Positions 1 to 8,691 are shown, counted from the stretch's first letter. The stretch: DNA of 33,841 bases from Chloroflexi bacterium 54-19 (GCA_001898225.1 MKTJ01000047.1:208152-241992); one strand, 5' to 3'. Numbers and translations are program-made. Notes: generated by a model not told the origin, from the letters alone.

Positions 1-1163
1 AAGTTTTGCAGTTCGAGCAGGGCTTTGGTGGTCTTTTGCTCGTCGTTCAGCCAGCGCAAACGGTTCTGTTCGAGGGCTTCCTGGGCGTTCTGGGAGACCA
101 TCACGACCAGGTCATGTTTCTCGCCCGATTTTGGCACGTTGACTTCAACATCCATCCCGGCCTTTTTGGAGAGCCATTTGGTGATGGTTTTCAACTCTTT
201 AATCGGGAACTGGACCTGCAAACGGGGGGGCACAAAGGTCGCCTCGCTGTAATACTGCTTGATAAAACTGGTCAGCACATCGCGGTCGGTCTCGTCCTCG
301 ACGCCCTGCAACATAAAGTTCTCGCGGCCTATCAACTTGCCACGCCGGATAAAGAAAACCTGGACCGAGGCTTCGCCTTCGCTGCGGGCCAACCCAATAA
401 TATCTTCGTCAAAGGCCGAAGTGCTGACCACCTTTTGCTGCTCGACCACGCCCCGCACCGCGCCAAGCTGGTCGCGCAGGTGGGCCGCCCGTTCGAACTG
501 TAAGTCCTCGGCGGCCAGGGACATTTGTTCTTCCAGGCGTATGATAACGTCGTCCGACTTGCCTTCCAGGAACATAATCACCTGGTTGACCGCTTCGTCA
601 TATTCGTCTTTGTCGGCCAGGCCCGCGCACGGACCCAGGCAGCGGTGGATGAAATATTCCAGGCAGGGCCGGGGTTCCTTTTCGGTGATTTTCAGGTCGC
701 AGTTGCGGAACGGGAACAACTTGTCCAGGGTCTTGATGGTGCGAGAAGCGGTGCTGTTCCCGGCGAAAGGGCCAAAGTAGCGGGCGCCGTCATCCAGCAC
801 CTTGCGGACGATAAAGACCCGCGGCCACTTCTCATTGACCGTAACCTTGATATAGGGATAGGTCTTGTCGTCGCGCAGCAGGATGTTGTAGTGGGGCCGG
901 TGTTCCTTGATGAGGGTATTTTCCAGGTTGAGGGCTTCCGCCTCGGTATCCACCACGTAATATTCAAAGTCCGCGATATTCGAAACCATCAGCCGGACTT
1001 TAGGGGCTTGTCCGGTCAGGGAGCCGAAATAACTGGAGACCCGGTTGCGCAGCGAAACAGCCTTGCCCACATAGATAATCTGGTTGTCTTTATCGCGCAT
1101 GATATAGACACCGGGACGGTGGGGCAGGGATTTTACTTTTTCATCAAGGTAGGCGCGGTCCAT
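1..1163 (-). CDS. uvrC: UvrABC excinuclease subunit C (3' end beyond window)
   Basis: Nucleotide excision repair endonuclease subunit that makes the incisions around a lesion presented by UvrA-UvrB. The reading frame is open from an ATG at 1163 to the window edge, giving about 387 N-terminal residues of a protein that is usually about 600. The GIY-YIG nuclease domain is clear: PGVYIMRD near residues 17-24, IIYVGKA near 29-35, and arginines 39 and 41. A UVR motif (EDLQFERAAHLRDQL) lies near residues 212-226, followed by the start of the RNase H-like region (VSTSAFDEDIIGLAR). The second nuclease half and the HhH domain are outside the window. No well-spaced Shine-Dalgarno is visible; the purine run AAAGAAG abuts the ATG. 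Transcription would come from the ppiase side through a spacer with competing hairpins. The identity is secure. Confidence 0.95.
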   Translation of the reverse strand, partial: MDRAYLDEKVKSLPHRPGVYIMRDKDNQIIYVGKAVSLRNRVSSYFGSLTGQAPKVRLMVSNIADFEYYVVDTEAEALNLENTLIKEHRPHYNILLRDDKTYPYIKVTVNEKWPRVFIVRKVLDDGARYFGPFAGNSTASRTIKTLDKLFPFRNCDLKITEKEPRPCLEYFIHRCLGPCAGLADKDEYDEAVNQVIMFLEGKSDDVIIRLEEQMSLAAEDLQFERAAHLRDQLGAVRGVVEQQKVVSTSAFDEDIIGLARSEGEASVQVFFIRRGKLIGRENFMLQGVEDETDRDVLTSFIKQYYSEATFVPPRLQVQFPIKELKTITKWLSKKAGMDVEVNVPKSGEKHDLVVMVSQNAQEALEQNRLRWLNDEQKTTKALLELQN

Positions 1164-1186
1164 CTTCTTTGAATTTCTAGTGCTTT

Positions 1187-1244
1187 CCGGTTTTTTAAGT
1201 TAAATCCGGGTAAAAACCGGCCAAGTCGAACAGTCTTTACCCGG
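1187..1244 (-). promoter_or_regulatory. Overlapping hairpins upstream of uvrC
   Basis: Two inverted repeats overlap in the spacer between the cyclophilin stop and the uvrC start. One pairs CCGGTTTTT (1187-1195) with AAAAACCGG (1212-1220). The other pairs CCGGGTAAA (1206-1214) with TTTACCCGG (1236-1244). They share bases 1212-1214 and are topologically incompatible, so only one should form at a time. This may be a simple terminator region for the cyclophilin gene or an attenuator for uvrC. Neither stem is followed by a long T tract on the minus strand. Confidence 0.5.
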
Positions 1245-1271
1245 AATTGATTTTTGGATTAGAAAGGCGGC

Positions 1272-1721
1272 CTATTCGTCTACAACCTTAACCGTCTTCA
1301 TTTTGTCGCCGATGCGAATTTTCTTAACCAGGTCCATCCCTTCGGTGACCTGCCCGAAGACAGTGTATTGCCGGTCCAGGCCGGGTTGCGGTTCCAGGCA
1401 GATGTAGAACTGGCTACCCGCGCTGTTTGGGTCCTGGGAGCGGGCCATCGCCAGCGTGCCGGTAAGATGTTTGCGGTTGTTGAACTCAGCGGGAACTTTC
1501 CAGCCGGGGCCGCCCGAACCGTTACCGTTAGGGTCGCCGCCCTGGACTACGAAGCCCGGTACGACCCGGTGGAAAGTCAGACCGTTGTAAAAGCCGCTGT
1601 TCGCCAGCTTTTCGAAATTTGCGACGTGCTTGGGGGCAACATCGGGGTAGAACTCAAGTTTAATAGTTCCACCGTTTTCCAGTTCGATATAGCCGGTTTT
1701 TTTGCCGGTTGGCTGTGTCAT
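1272..1721 (-). CDS. Cyclophilin-type peptidyl-prolyl cis-trans isomerase
   Basis: Single-domain cyclophilin of 149 residues that catalyses cis-trans isomerisation of peptidyl-prolyl bonds. It has no signal peptide and is probably cytosolic. Motifs: FHRVVPGFVVQGGDP (residues 50-64) with catalytic R52, F57 and Q60; GTLAMAR (88-94); NSAGSQFYI (99-107). The position of human CypA Trp121 is a tyrosine (Y119), which in this family usually goes with weak cyclosporin binding. The frame is open 13 codons further upstream, but I chose the ATG at 1721 because an AAGGAG ribosome binding site sits just before it at 1728-1733. It lies downstream of a second cyclophilin gene on the same strand, and the two are separated by a strong terminator. 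Confidence 0.93.
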   Translation of the reverse strand: MTQPTGKKTGYIELENGGTIKLEFYPDVAPKHVANFEKLANSGFYNGLTFHRVVPGFVVQGGDPNGNGSGGPGWKVPAEFNNRKHLTGTLAMARSQDPNSAGSQFYICLEPQPGLDRQYTVFGQVTEGMDLVKKIRIGDKMKTVKVVDE

Positions 1722-1762
1722 TTTAATCTCCTTATTCTTAAAATCTAGATAAAGAGCCAAAA

Positions 1763-1815
1763 AAGCTGTTACAACGCTTTTTGGCCTGAAATCCGTGCAT
1801 GCATTGTAACAGCTT
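1763..1815 (-). terminator. Rho-independent terminator after the lipoprotein-cyclophilin gene
   Basis: A perfect 12-bp stem, AAGCTGTTACAA (1763-1774) against TTGTAACAGCTT (1804-1815), with a 29-nt loop. On the minus strand it is followed immediately by a run of T, as expected for intrinsic termination of the gene ending at 1839. Confidence 0.8.
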
Positions 1816-1838
1816 GATTGGTGAAAAGAAAGAATTTG

Positions 1839-3173
1839 TTACTTTACCGTTATTGTCACCGATTTCATTTTGTCGCCAACGGCGATGTTATCAACCACAT
1901 CCATACCCTCGATGACCTGACCGAAGATGGCATAACTGCCGTCCAGGTGGGGCGCGTCGGCCAGGCAGATATAGAACTGGCTGCCCGCGCTGTTTGGGGC
2001 CGAACTGTGAGCCATCGCCACCGTCCCACGAGTGTGTTTTTTGAGCGTGGTGAATTCGTCGGGGATGGTGTAGCCGGGACCGCCCGTACCGTCCCCTTTA
2101 GGGTCGCCGCCCTGGACCACGAACGGGGTCGGGCTTTTCTCGACCCGGTGGAAGGTCAGACCGTTATAGAAACCGGAGGTAGCCAGTTTCTCAAAGTTTT
2201 CGACCGTCTTGGGAGCCAGGTCCGGGCAAAGCTGGATGACAATTTTGCCGCCCTTCTCCATTTCGATGGTGGCGAAGGCGTTCTGGCCGGGGCCGACCGC
2301 CGGGGTGGGGCTACCCGGAATGGCAAACGGGGTCGGTGTAACCGAAGCGCCGACCTTGCCGGAAGCAATCAAAATCAGGGTATCCCCCTGTTTGAGGCTG
2401 CCCTGGAACTCGGTCGGGTAGCCGGTTACATCGGTCACACTTTCGAGGCTGGCGACCAGCTTGCTGCCGCCTTTCTGGTAAACCAGTAGGGACTGTTTGT
2501 TGGTCGGGTCACTCTCGACCCGGAACTGGACCCAGCCATCGGCTTCGAGCTTCTGGCGCAGGAAGGCGTCTACTTTGTCGTAACTATCGCTACTGCTGGC
2601 AAAAGTCACCTTGTCCGGCGAGAAAGTGCCAAACACGGGAGCGTACTGGGCGTCACCCAGGTTCGCCAGGACACCCTGGCTGGTCGCGTCCGCCGCCGTA
2701 AGACTTTTCTGCCCGCTGTAGGTCAGGTCGGGTACGGTCGCCAGGTCGGTGACGGTCGTGGTCGGCTTGGGAGCATTCGCCACAGGGGTAGCGCTGGCTG
2801 TCGAATCCAGGCAGGGGTTAGCCGAAACCGCCGTTCCGCCTGTGCCGGGTGTGGTAGCGGCAGTAGTCGTCGCACCCTGGCCCCCTGTCAGGAGGGCCGT
2901 AGGAGTAGCCGCAGTTGCGCCCGTCCCGCTGGCGGTAGTCGCGGCAGCGGTGGTGCCGGAGCCGTTAGTGGCTACCGCAGTAGTCGCGGCAGCGGCGGTG
3001 GTTGCCGAACCCGCCGGGGTGTTCAAGATGGGAGCCGAAGTTGCACCGAGCGCAGGCGCTTTGGTGGTGGCGGCTGGTACGGCGGTAGGGTTATCGCCGC
3101 AGGCAAGCAAGGTCATGCACAGCAGCAAAGCCACCAGCGCAAGGCCGGTGTATTTAAACTTCAAAATAGACAA
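1839..3173 (-). CDS. Lipoprotein with C-terminal cyclophilin domain
   Basis: Predicted surface-anchored peptidyl-prolyl isomerase of 444 residues. Residues 1-25 form a lipoprotein signal peptide with lipobox LLAC (C25). Residues about 28-135 are a low-complexity Ala/Thr/Gly/Pro linker. Residues about 140-285 form a compact domain I do not recognise. Residues 297-444 are a cyclophilin domain with FHRV, FVVQGGDP, GTVAMAH and NSAGSQFYI. The loop after FHRV carries a short insertion (EKSPTP) relative to the neighbouring cyclophilin, and the Trp121 position is again tyrosine (LDGSYAIFGQV). The start is a TTG at 3173, supported by GGAAGGAGTT 9-10 bases upstream. By analogy it would assist folding of exported proteins; that role is an inference. 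Confidence 0.88.
   Translation of the reverse strand: MSILKFKYTGLALVALLLCMTLLACGDNPTAVPAATTKAPALGATSAPILNTPAGSATTAAAATTAVATNGSGTTAAATTASGTGATAATPTALLTGGQGATTTAATTPGTGGTAVSANPCLDSTASATPVANAPKPTTTVTDLATVPDLTYSGQKSLTAADATSQGVLANLGDAQYAPVFGTFSPDKVTFASSSDSYDKVDAFLRQKLEADGWVQFRVESDPTNKQSLLVYQKGGSKLVASLESVTDVTGYPTEFQGSLKQGDTLILIASGKVGASVTPTPFAIPGSPTPAVGPGQNAFATIEMEKGGKIVIQLCPDLAPKTVENFEKLATSGFYNGLTFHRVEKSPTPFVVQGGDPKGDGTGGPGYTIPDEFTTLKKHTRGTVAMAHSSAPNSAGSQFYICLADAPHLDGSYAIFGQVIEGMDVVDNIAVGDKMKSVTITVK
2935..3000. repeat. Near-identical 21-bp direct repeat in the Ala/Thr linker
   Basis: Bases 2935-2955 and 2980-3000 are direct copies differing at one position (GTAGTCGCGGCAGCGG then T or C, then GGTG). 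They lie within the codons of the low-complexity linker of the lipoprotein and suggest that the linker lengthens by slippage or duplication. Confidence 0.7.
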
Positions 3174-3256
3174 CGCGTGAAACTCCTTCCAAATTTGGAT
3201 TATGCCAGGCGACCGATGGGCAGTCTATCCCTTATTTTAACATATTTGAGTAGCCG

Positions 3257-3387
3257 GTAGTCAGAGGTCAGAGGTCAGTTGTAGTTGAGGCGAAGGTTAA
3301 TCAAGATTAGAGTTTATTTAATTCGCATCCAACTCATTTAGTCTGTTTCGGTTTTTTCTGACTACTGACTACTGGCCACTGATTACT
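3257..3387. repeat. Inverted arrays of a CTGACNN heptamer flanking an AT-rich spacer
   Basis: Bases 3257-3278 carry GTAGTCAG followed by AGGTCAG repeated twice. Bases 3358-3386 carry the opposite orientation, CTGACTA repeated and then CTGGCCACTGATTAC. The arms share a 7-bp period with core CTGAC and enclose about 80 bp of AT-rich DNA. The right arm overlaps the last codons and the TAG stop of the membrane protein gene that ends at 3369. Origin unknown; it resembles short tandem heptamer repeats found between genes in some bacteria. Confidence 0.55.
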
Positions 3388-5585
3388 ATCGTCCCGTAAT
3401 AAACCGGGCTATCGTTTTTAAGGGTAAGGTCGTTCAGGCCGGGCTGCAGGGTTAAACTAAGCTCAACCGTTTGCAAGTCTGGGCTGACTGTCCGGGCGGG
3501 TAAAGCCTGGCCGTTCAGGGTGGGTGCCAGGTTCGTGGGGCCTTTGGTAGACTGCGTTTTACTAAAACTGAGCTTGACCTGTAGAGGCTGCTGGTAAGGG
3601 TTGAACAGTTCCAACCGGGCCGCGGCCGCCACCAACCGGACCGGGCCGTTGGGAGTATCCTCGCGATTGCCCCAGCCGTCCCCCAGTTGCGGGAGGACTT
3701 TGGCCGGGTCGGGCGGGTTGCCACTCTCGATAAAGCCGGGGGTGCGCCAGACCTGGACCTCGCCGTCCTGGTAGACCGGTTTGGTATCTTTGCCGAAGAC
3801 AGTTTGCAGGACTTCGTTCGCGTTGAACTGGCTATCCTGGCTTTTCAAGAGGCCCGGATGCACGATTACGTAGCGGATTTTGTAAAATTCCAGCACCCCC
3901 GCCGCATTTTTAAGCTGGGACCGGTCCAGGATGTCGCGCCCGTACAGACATTGTTTGGCGGTCGGACAAAAATCGAGTTGGAGCAGGTCGCGGATACCGG
4001 GATAGGTGGCGAAGGGATAGACCGGTTCGCGGGAGAGATAGCCGCCAACCATCGGGTGTTGCGAAACCGACTGGTAGTACATGGCCTTGCTGATGATAGA
4101 GGCGCTGCCGGAGTCGGGTGTTTCGAGGACCGCGAAGTCGTTCCAGTTGCCCTCTTTAGCAATCTGGGAATAGAAGGCCGGGACCGTGGTATCGGCCAGG
4201 GTGCGTGGGCCGGGAAAGAATTCGAGAAAGACCAGTAGCCCCGCCAGGGCTGGTAACGCCCAGGTCAGGAGAGCGGGCCGTTTTAGCCGGTCTTTCAGCC
4301 GGGTTTTTATAAAGTTTAGCAGCCAGGCCAGCCCGTAAGCCGCCAGGACGGCCAGGCAGAGGGTTGTTACCAGGGTGTAGCGCAGGGGGACACGGGCGAT
4401 ATTGCCAAAGGGCAGTTTGAATATCAGGCTGCCCGGCAGCGGTAAGCCCTTTTCGGCGGCATCGGGCGTCCAGTTCGGGTCGAAGCTGACGTGCAAGACC
4501 AATCCCAACGCCAGCACCAGGAAAACCAGGGCGACCCCCCCCCAGAACCAGTTCTTCTTAAAACCCACGATAAGGCCGAGCAGACCCAGGCCGAGCGCGA
4601 TAAAGCCCAGGAAATTGCCCCGGTATTCGGGGTTGTCGCCCGAACCGAAAAGGCCCCACAGGGCGGACGGTCCGGTGGTGAAAAGCCCTTTGAGGGTGGC
4701 CGAGTTGTAAATCACGGTAAAGCGAGGCTGGGTCGCGCCGCTCGAACCGGCCTCACGCAGGGTCGGCAGCAGGATTGGCAGAACCAGCACGCCGTAAACG
4801 GCCATGACCCCGATTGCCAGGGCCAGCGTGCGCGGCCATTTTTGCCGCCACTCCTGCCGCTCCTGGAAAAGTTTGTAGAGGGTGAACAGGGCACTAAAGA
4901 TGACCGCGTAGAGCAGGTAATACCAGGTATCCAGCGACAAAACCAGCAGGAACACCACGCTCAAAACCCGCCAGAGCCAGGGTCGGGCCTCCCGGTTGAG
5001 AGTCTTTAAGAAACAGAGGATATAAAGGGGCAGCCACTCGATAGAGGTCAGTTCAAGCTGGCCCAGGTTTAAAAGACGCGATTCCAGGGGCGAACAGGCG
5101 TAGATTATCCCGGCAACCAGCGAGACCGACGGGTTGCCGGTCAGGTAGCGAGCCAGCAGATAGACCCCCCACCCGGCCACGGTCAACTGGAACAGGATAA
5201 CCAGGTTGAACGACGCCACTACGCCGAACAGCAGTTGGGCCGGGATAGAAAGATAGCCGTCCATCGGGTCGAGGGCGTGGTAGAACAGGTTGGCCCCGAC
5301 CGGGTGGAGCAGCATCGGCGTGGTATAGGGATGAGTGTGCAAGTCGAGCAGCGAGAAACGCATCCACCAGGTATTCCAGAGGTGCTGCCAGACATCGCCG
5401 CTTTCGCTCAGGACCACCCGGTCGCCCAGGTGCAGGGCCAGCGGCCAGCTAAAGATAATCGCTACCACCAGGTAAAAGACCAGGGGCAGCCAGGTGCCGG
5501 TCGCCGGGTGGGACCAGAAGTTTCGCCAGCCGGGGCGGGCGGTGGTTGCGGGAGATATTCCTGCGGGTTGTTCCAGGTTGTTCAT
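3369..5585 (-). CDS. Polytopic membrane protein, GT-C glycosyltransferase-like
   Basis: A 738-residue integral membrane protein. An N-terminal hydrophobic helix (about residues 33-50) is followed by a polar loop with GDVWQHLWNTWWM and LHPVGANLFYHALDPMDG. Many further hydrophobic helices run to about residue 460, and the last ~270 residues form a mostly soluble, presumably extracytoplasmic domain. An acidic residue in the first outer loop, multiple helices and a C-terminal soluble domain are the layout of GT-C enzymes that transfer sugars from polyprenyl-phosphate donors. I infer that class from layout only and cannot name donor or acceptor. The start is the ATG at 5585. It is next to another large GT-C-like gene on the same strand, 31 bp away, and the two probably form a transcription unit for surface glycan or glycoprotein assembly. 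Confidence 0.72.
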   Translation of the reverse strand: MNNLEQPAGISPATTARPGWRNFWSHPATGTWLPLVFYLVVAIIFSWPLALHLGDRVVLSESGDVWQHLWNTWWMRFSLLDLHTHPYTTPMLLHPVGANLFYHALDPMDGYLSIPAQLLFGVVASFNLVILFQLTVAGWGVYLLARYLTGNPSVSLVAGIIYACSPLESRLLNLGQLELTSIEWLPLYILCFLKTLNREARPWLWRVLSVVFLLVLSLDTWYYLLYAVIFSALFTLYKLFQERQEWRQKWPRTLALAIGVMAVYGVLVLPILLPTLREAGSSGATQPRFTVIYNSATLKGLFTTGPSALWGLFGSGDNPEYRGNFLGFIALGLGLLGLIVGFKKNWFWGGVALVFLVLALGLVLHVSFDPNWTPDAAEKGLPLPGSLIFKLPFGNIARVPLRYTLVTTLCLAVLAAYGLAWLLNFIKTRLKDRLKRPALLTWALPALAGLLVFLEFFPGPRTLADTTVPAFYSQIAKEGNWNDFAVLETPDSGSASIISKAMYYQSVSQHPMVGGYLSREPVYPFATYPGIRDLLQLDFCPTAKQCLYGRDILDRSQLKNAAGVLEFYKIRYVIVHPGLLKSQDSQFNANEVLQTVFGKDTKPVYQDGEVQVWRTPGFIESGNPPDPAKVLPQLGDGWGNREDTPNGPVRLVAAAARLELFNPYQQPLQVKLSFSKTQSTKGPTNLAPTLNGQALPARTVSPDLQTVELSLTLQPGLNDLTLKNDSPVYYGTIVISGQ

Positions 5586-5616
5586 AAATGAGTTGAGAGT
5601 CTCGAATAGTCTAAGT

Positions 5617-8178
5617 CTATAAGAAATTGCAATTATAAAGAATCCACCCGGCCTGTAACGCCAGGGCGCAGGCCACTACCCCAGTGACAGTTCGGCCAAA
5701 ACCATTGAAGCGGCCAAACACCCGGATGAGCAGGTAGCCCGCAAGCAGCGAGGTAAAAACGCCGTTGAGGGAGAGCAAGTCCCAGTCGTTCGAGCCTAAA
5801 TCGGGGTTCCAGGCCAGCGAAAAGAGCCAGGTATAAGCGGCCAGGCTTCCCAGGAAGACCGCAGCCGGTTCTCTAATGTGGCGGCGGGCCAGCCACAGCC
5901 CGGCGACCTGGATTACCAAACCGAGTACAGCCAGCGAAACAACGGCCTGACTGCCAATCCAGACCAGTCCCAGGAAGAAGATAAGTAATCCCAGGCCCAC
6001 GAGCCCCCAGCCCCCATATCCCCTTTTAGGCCGGGTATGGGCCAGGAGCCAGCCGCCCGTCAGGGCGATAAGCGGCAGGGCCAGCGGCGCCAACCGCATC
6101 TGCAAATTAAACTGGTAAACCAGCCAGTCCCAGGAAAGTATCGGGTAGAGTTCGCGCGAATTGGGCCGGACCCCGCTTGCCAGGAGCGGCTTGAACGAGC
6201 CGTTGTCGGAGCCGCCGAACTGCTCGCGGGCGACACCCCATTGTTGCCAGCTATAATTGTACATTATAAACAGCAAACCGAAAGCGGCCACTCCCGCCAG
6301 GCTGACCAACCCGGCCACCAGTACCTCCTGCCGGAGTTGCGACCAATCCGGCCCACCCTGGCGGAAGAACCCGGCTCGCCACAGCAGCACAAAGACAAGG
6401 GATGGCCCCAGGAAAAGGGCCTGAGGATGAAGCATGACCGCGATTGCCAGGGTCGCGGCGGGCCAGGCAATATTTATCTTGCTGCGCACCGCCAGGACAC
6501 CCAGCCAGGCGTAAATCAGCGCGACCAGCGTCACCAGGGTGTAGCTCTCGATATAACCGAAAAAGACCAGCAGGGTCGCCGGGCTTAAGAGGAGGCCGAC
6601 CAGCAGCCAGCGCCCGGCCTTCAACCGGGTCAGGTGCGCCGCCAGAAGGTTAGCCACGACCACGAAAAGGCCCCCGGCCAGCACACTGGTAAAGATGTAG
6701 GTGTATTCGGGTTTCCACCAGTCGAAGTTAAGCAGGCCGCGCCACAGGACGAAATGCAGGGCGAAGTCGAGCGGTTCGCGCTCCCGCCAGATTAGAAAGT
6801 CGTCCCGGCCTGTTTCGACCCGGTATTGCAGGAAAAGCTTGAGTTTGTTGACCAGTTCGGCGCTATCGCCGTAGCGGTCCTGGGTCCGCAACAGGTAAAA
6901 CAGCAGGGTTGCCGCCACTCCGCCCAGCGCCAGCCACCAGTAAGGGTTCAGCCGGGGCAGTTTTGGTAGAGTAAATGAGGGCTTCCACTTGAAATTAGCC
7001 AGCGAAAGCGCGGCTATTCCGCTCCCAACCGCTACGACCACTAGACTCACCCACCAGGGAATCTCCACGAAACGTTTGAAACCCCAGCCATCCGGGTCCA
7101 GGCCGGTAACGACGAGCGGAAAAACATAATTTAATAGAAGGATGGCTAGAGCTACGCCCACCACGCTGAACCTAAAGCGGCGCAGCCCCTTTGGGGTTGG
7201 CGCGGCTATACGCGGAGCAGCGGTGGGTGGAAAGAAGCGGTTTCTAAGGTAAAAGTTGGCCCGCTCCAGGTCTGGCCAGACCAGCGGAACGGTGAAGCGG
7301 GCCGTGAAAAGGGCGGCCACCGTTGCCAGGGCCATAAACAACGCAAACTCGATTTTTCCGGCCAGCCCGACTCTTCCCCAGGCCACCAGGCTTAACCACC
7401 CCGCTACCGGCAGCAAAGGCAGCAGACTCACGAGCAGGGGCCGGAGCCGGAAGGTCATTAGCAGACCCCAGGCACCGAGCGCGATTACCAGCGTAACCGC
7501 TATTTCCAGAAGAGTCGGTACCCCCAGTGTCCCGGCAGCGGCCCCCGATTCCACCCGCACCGAGTGGATTAAAAGGCCCAATTCCCGGCGGTCGCCCGGT
7601 GGGGTGTAGGGGCTGGTATCCACTTGCAGGGCCGGGCCGAACCAGATGTTAGTCAGGAAGCCATCCTTATAGGTCGAGAAATCGCCGGGCAGGAAAGCGG
7701 CCAGCCGCGAGGTTTCGCCGCAATACTGTTGTTGCCCTTTACTGAGGCTCACCGCCTGGAAGGCCGGAACCACTTTCCCGGCGGTATCGAGGGTCAGGGT
7801 CGCCGAGCGCTCCACCGGGAAGATTTCTTCGATGTCGAGGCAGACCCGCAGGTGACTGTCAACCGGCAGCAAATGGATTTGGGCCTGGGGTTGGGACCAG
7901 CGGTAGGGACCGTTCTCGTTTTTTTCGAGTGAATAGAAGTTGTTCAGGGTGGCGGTGTCCTGGGCCTGGGCGATGTCGAGGGTATAGCTGGCCGGGATTT
8001 GATGGGCCGCGAAAAGCCCCAGCAGGGCGACCACAAGGAGTATTAAAAGGCCGGACAGGTAAAAAATACCCTGCCGCCTGGAAATTCTAACAACGCTCCG
8101 GTCACTTTTGCTGTCCTGGGCAAGGTCCGCAAAACCCTGGGCCAAACCTGTAATCTCCTGGTCCAAATCATGAGGCAA
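5617..8178 (-). CDS. Large polytopic membrane protein with N-terminal outer domain, GT-C-like
   Basis: An 853-residue membrane protein. A short cytoplasmic N-terminus precedes a first transmembrane helix (about residues 38-58). A roughly 150-residue extracytoplasmic domain follows, starting with FYSLEKNENGPYRWSQPQAQ, a pattern I associate with outer domains of some Chloroflexota glycosyltransferase-like proteins. From about residue 225 the protein is a long series of hydrophobic helices to the C-terminus. Loops contain YGDSAELVNKLK and YRVETGRDDFLIWRE. Catalytic residues are not certain. The start is uncertain: the frame begins with a TTG at 8178 and no Shine-Dalgarno is evident. An ATG at 8171 is out of frame. 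Probably co-transcribed with the gene ending at 3369. Function in sugar transfer is an inference. Confidence 0.7.
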   Translation of the reverse strand: MPHDLDQEITGLAQGFADLAQDSKSDRSVVRISRRQGIFYLSGLLILLVVALLGLFAAHQIPASYTLDIAQAQDTATLNNFYSLEKNENGPYRWSQPQAQIHLLPVDSHLRVCLDIEEIFPVERSATLTLDTAGKVVPAFQAVSLSKGQQQYCGETSRLAAFLPGDFSTYKDGFLTNIWFGPALQVDTSPYTPPGDRRELGLLIHSVRVESGAAAGTLGVPTLLEIAVTLVIALGAWGLLMTFRLRPLLVSLLPLLPVAGWLSLVAWGRVGLAGKIEFALFMALATVAALFTARFTVPLVWPDLERANFYLRNRFFPPTAAPRIAAPTPKGLRRFRFSVVGVALAILLLNYVFPLVVTGLDPDGWGFKRFVEIPWWVSLVVVAVGSGIAALSLANFKWKPSFTLPKLPRLNPYWWLALGGVAATLLFYLLRTQDRYGDSAELVNKLKLFLQYRVETGRDDFLIWREREPLDFALHFVLWRGLLNFDWWKPEYTYIFTSVLAGGLFVVVANLLAAHLTRLKAGRWLLVGLLLSPATLLVFFGYIESYTLVTLVALIYAWLGVLAVRSKINIAWPAATLAIAVMLHPQALFLGPSLVFVLLWRAGFFRQGGPDWSQLRQEVLVAGLVSLAGVAAFGLLFIMYNYSWQQWGVAREQFGGSDNGSFKPLLASGVRPNSRELYPILSWDWLVYQFNLQMRLAPLALPLIALTGGWLLAHTRPKRGYGGWGLVGLGLLIFFLGLVWIGSQAVVSLAVLGLVIQVAGLWLARRHIREPAAVFLGSLAAYTWLFSLAWNPDLGSNDWDLLSLNGVFTSLLAGYLLIRVFGRFNGFGRTVTGVVACALALQAGWILYNCNFL

Positions 8179-8385
8179 AAATCAGCCGGATTGTAGCTTA
8201 AAACCAGGGGCTGGTCAATTTCTTGCTATTATTTAATTAAAGGCTAAATTGACCTTTGGGTTGCTTTGTCCCATTTTGTCGGTTATTTCCTTGGGGGTAG
8301 ACCTTACAAACTTAAAAGAGCACTAAATAAAGGTGTTTTTAATAATAATTTATCAATAGACCTGGACTTGTAGCAGGAGCCACCA

Positions 8386-8691
8386 ATGAACCTGAGTCAA
8401 ATGCGGATGTTTTTGGAAGTCGTTCGTTATGGCAGTCTGAGCGAAGCCGCCCGCCAGCACCAGCTAACCCAACCCGCCGTAACTCGGAAAATGCAGCGGC
8501 TGGAGAAAGAGCTTGGCATGGAACTTTTCGAGCGGGGGGAGGGCCATCAAATCAAATTAACGGCCCAGGGCCAGGATTTCCTCGATTTCGCCGTAAAAGT
8601 CCTGGCTGACTATTCGCAACTGCAAGAACACTGGCAGCTTGTGCCCTCGGATGTATCCCAAACGCATGAAATGAGCTCGCTCGATGAATAG
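8386..8691 (+). CDS. Stand-alone LysR-type winged-helix DNA-binding protein
   Basis: A 101-residue protein consisting almost only of the LysR-family helix-turn-helix domain: MNLSQMRMFLEVVRYGSLSEA at the start, LTQPAVTRKMQRLEKELG as recognition helix and wing approach, then LFERGEG and LTAQGQDFL. Full LysR regulators are about 300 residues; the effector-binding domain is absent, and translation of the following 250 bases in all three forward frames shows no recognisable remnant. The ATG at 8386 is preceded by GCAGGAG. It lies immediately upstream of the molybdenum hydroxylase block on the same strand and may regulate it. It could be a naturally short regulator or the remains of a truncated gene; the clean stop and good ribosome binding site favour a functional short protein. 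Confidence 0.8.
   Translation: MNLSQMRMFLEVVRYGSLSEAARQHQLTQPAVTRKMQRLEKELGMELFERGEGHQIKLTAQGQDFLDFAVKVLADYSQLQEHWQLVPSDVSQTHEMSSLDE

Noticed and set aside
525..1172. Long plus-strand frame opposite uvrC (and similar long frames opposite atpA, recA and coxL)
   Set aside because: These are antisense shadows of well-supported GC-rich genes and show no family motif of their own.
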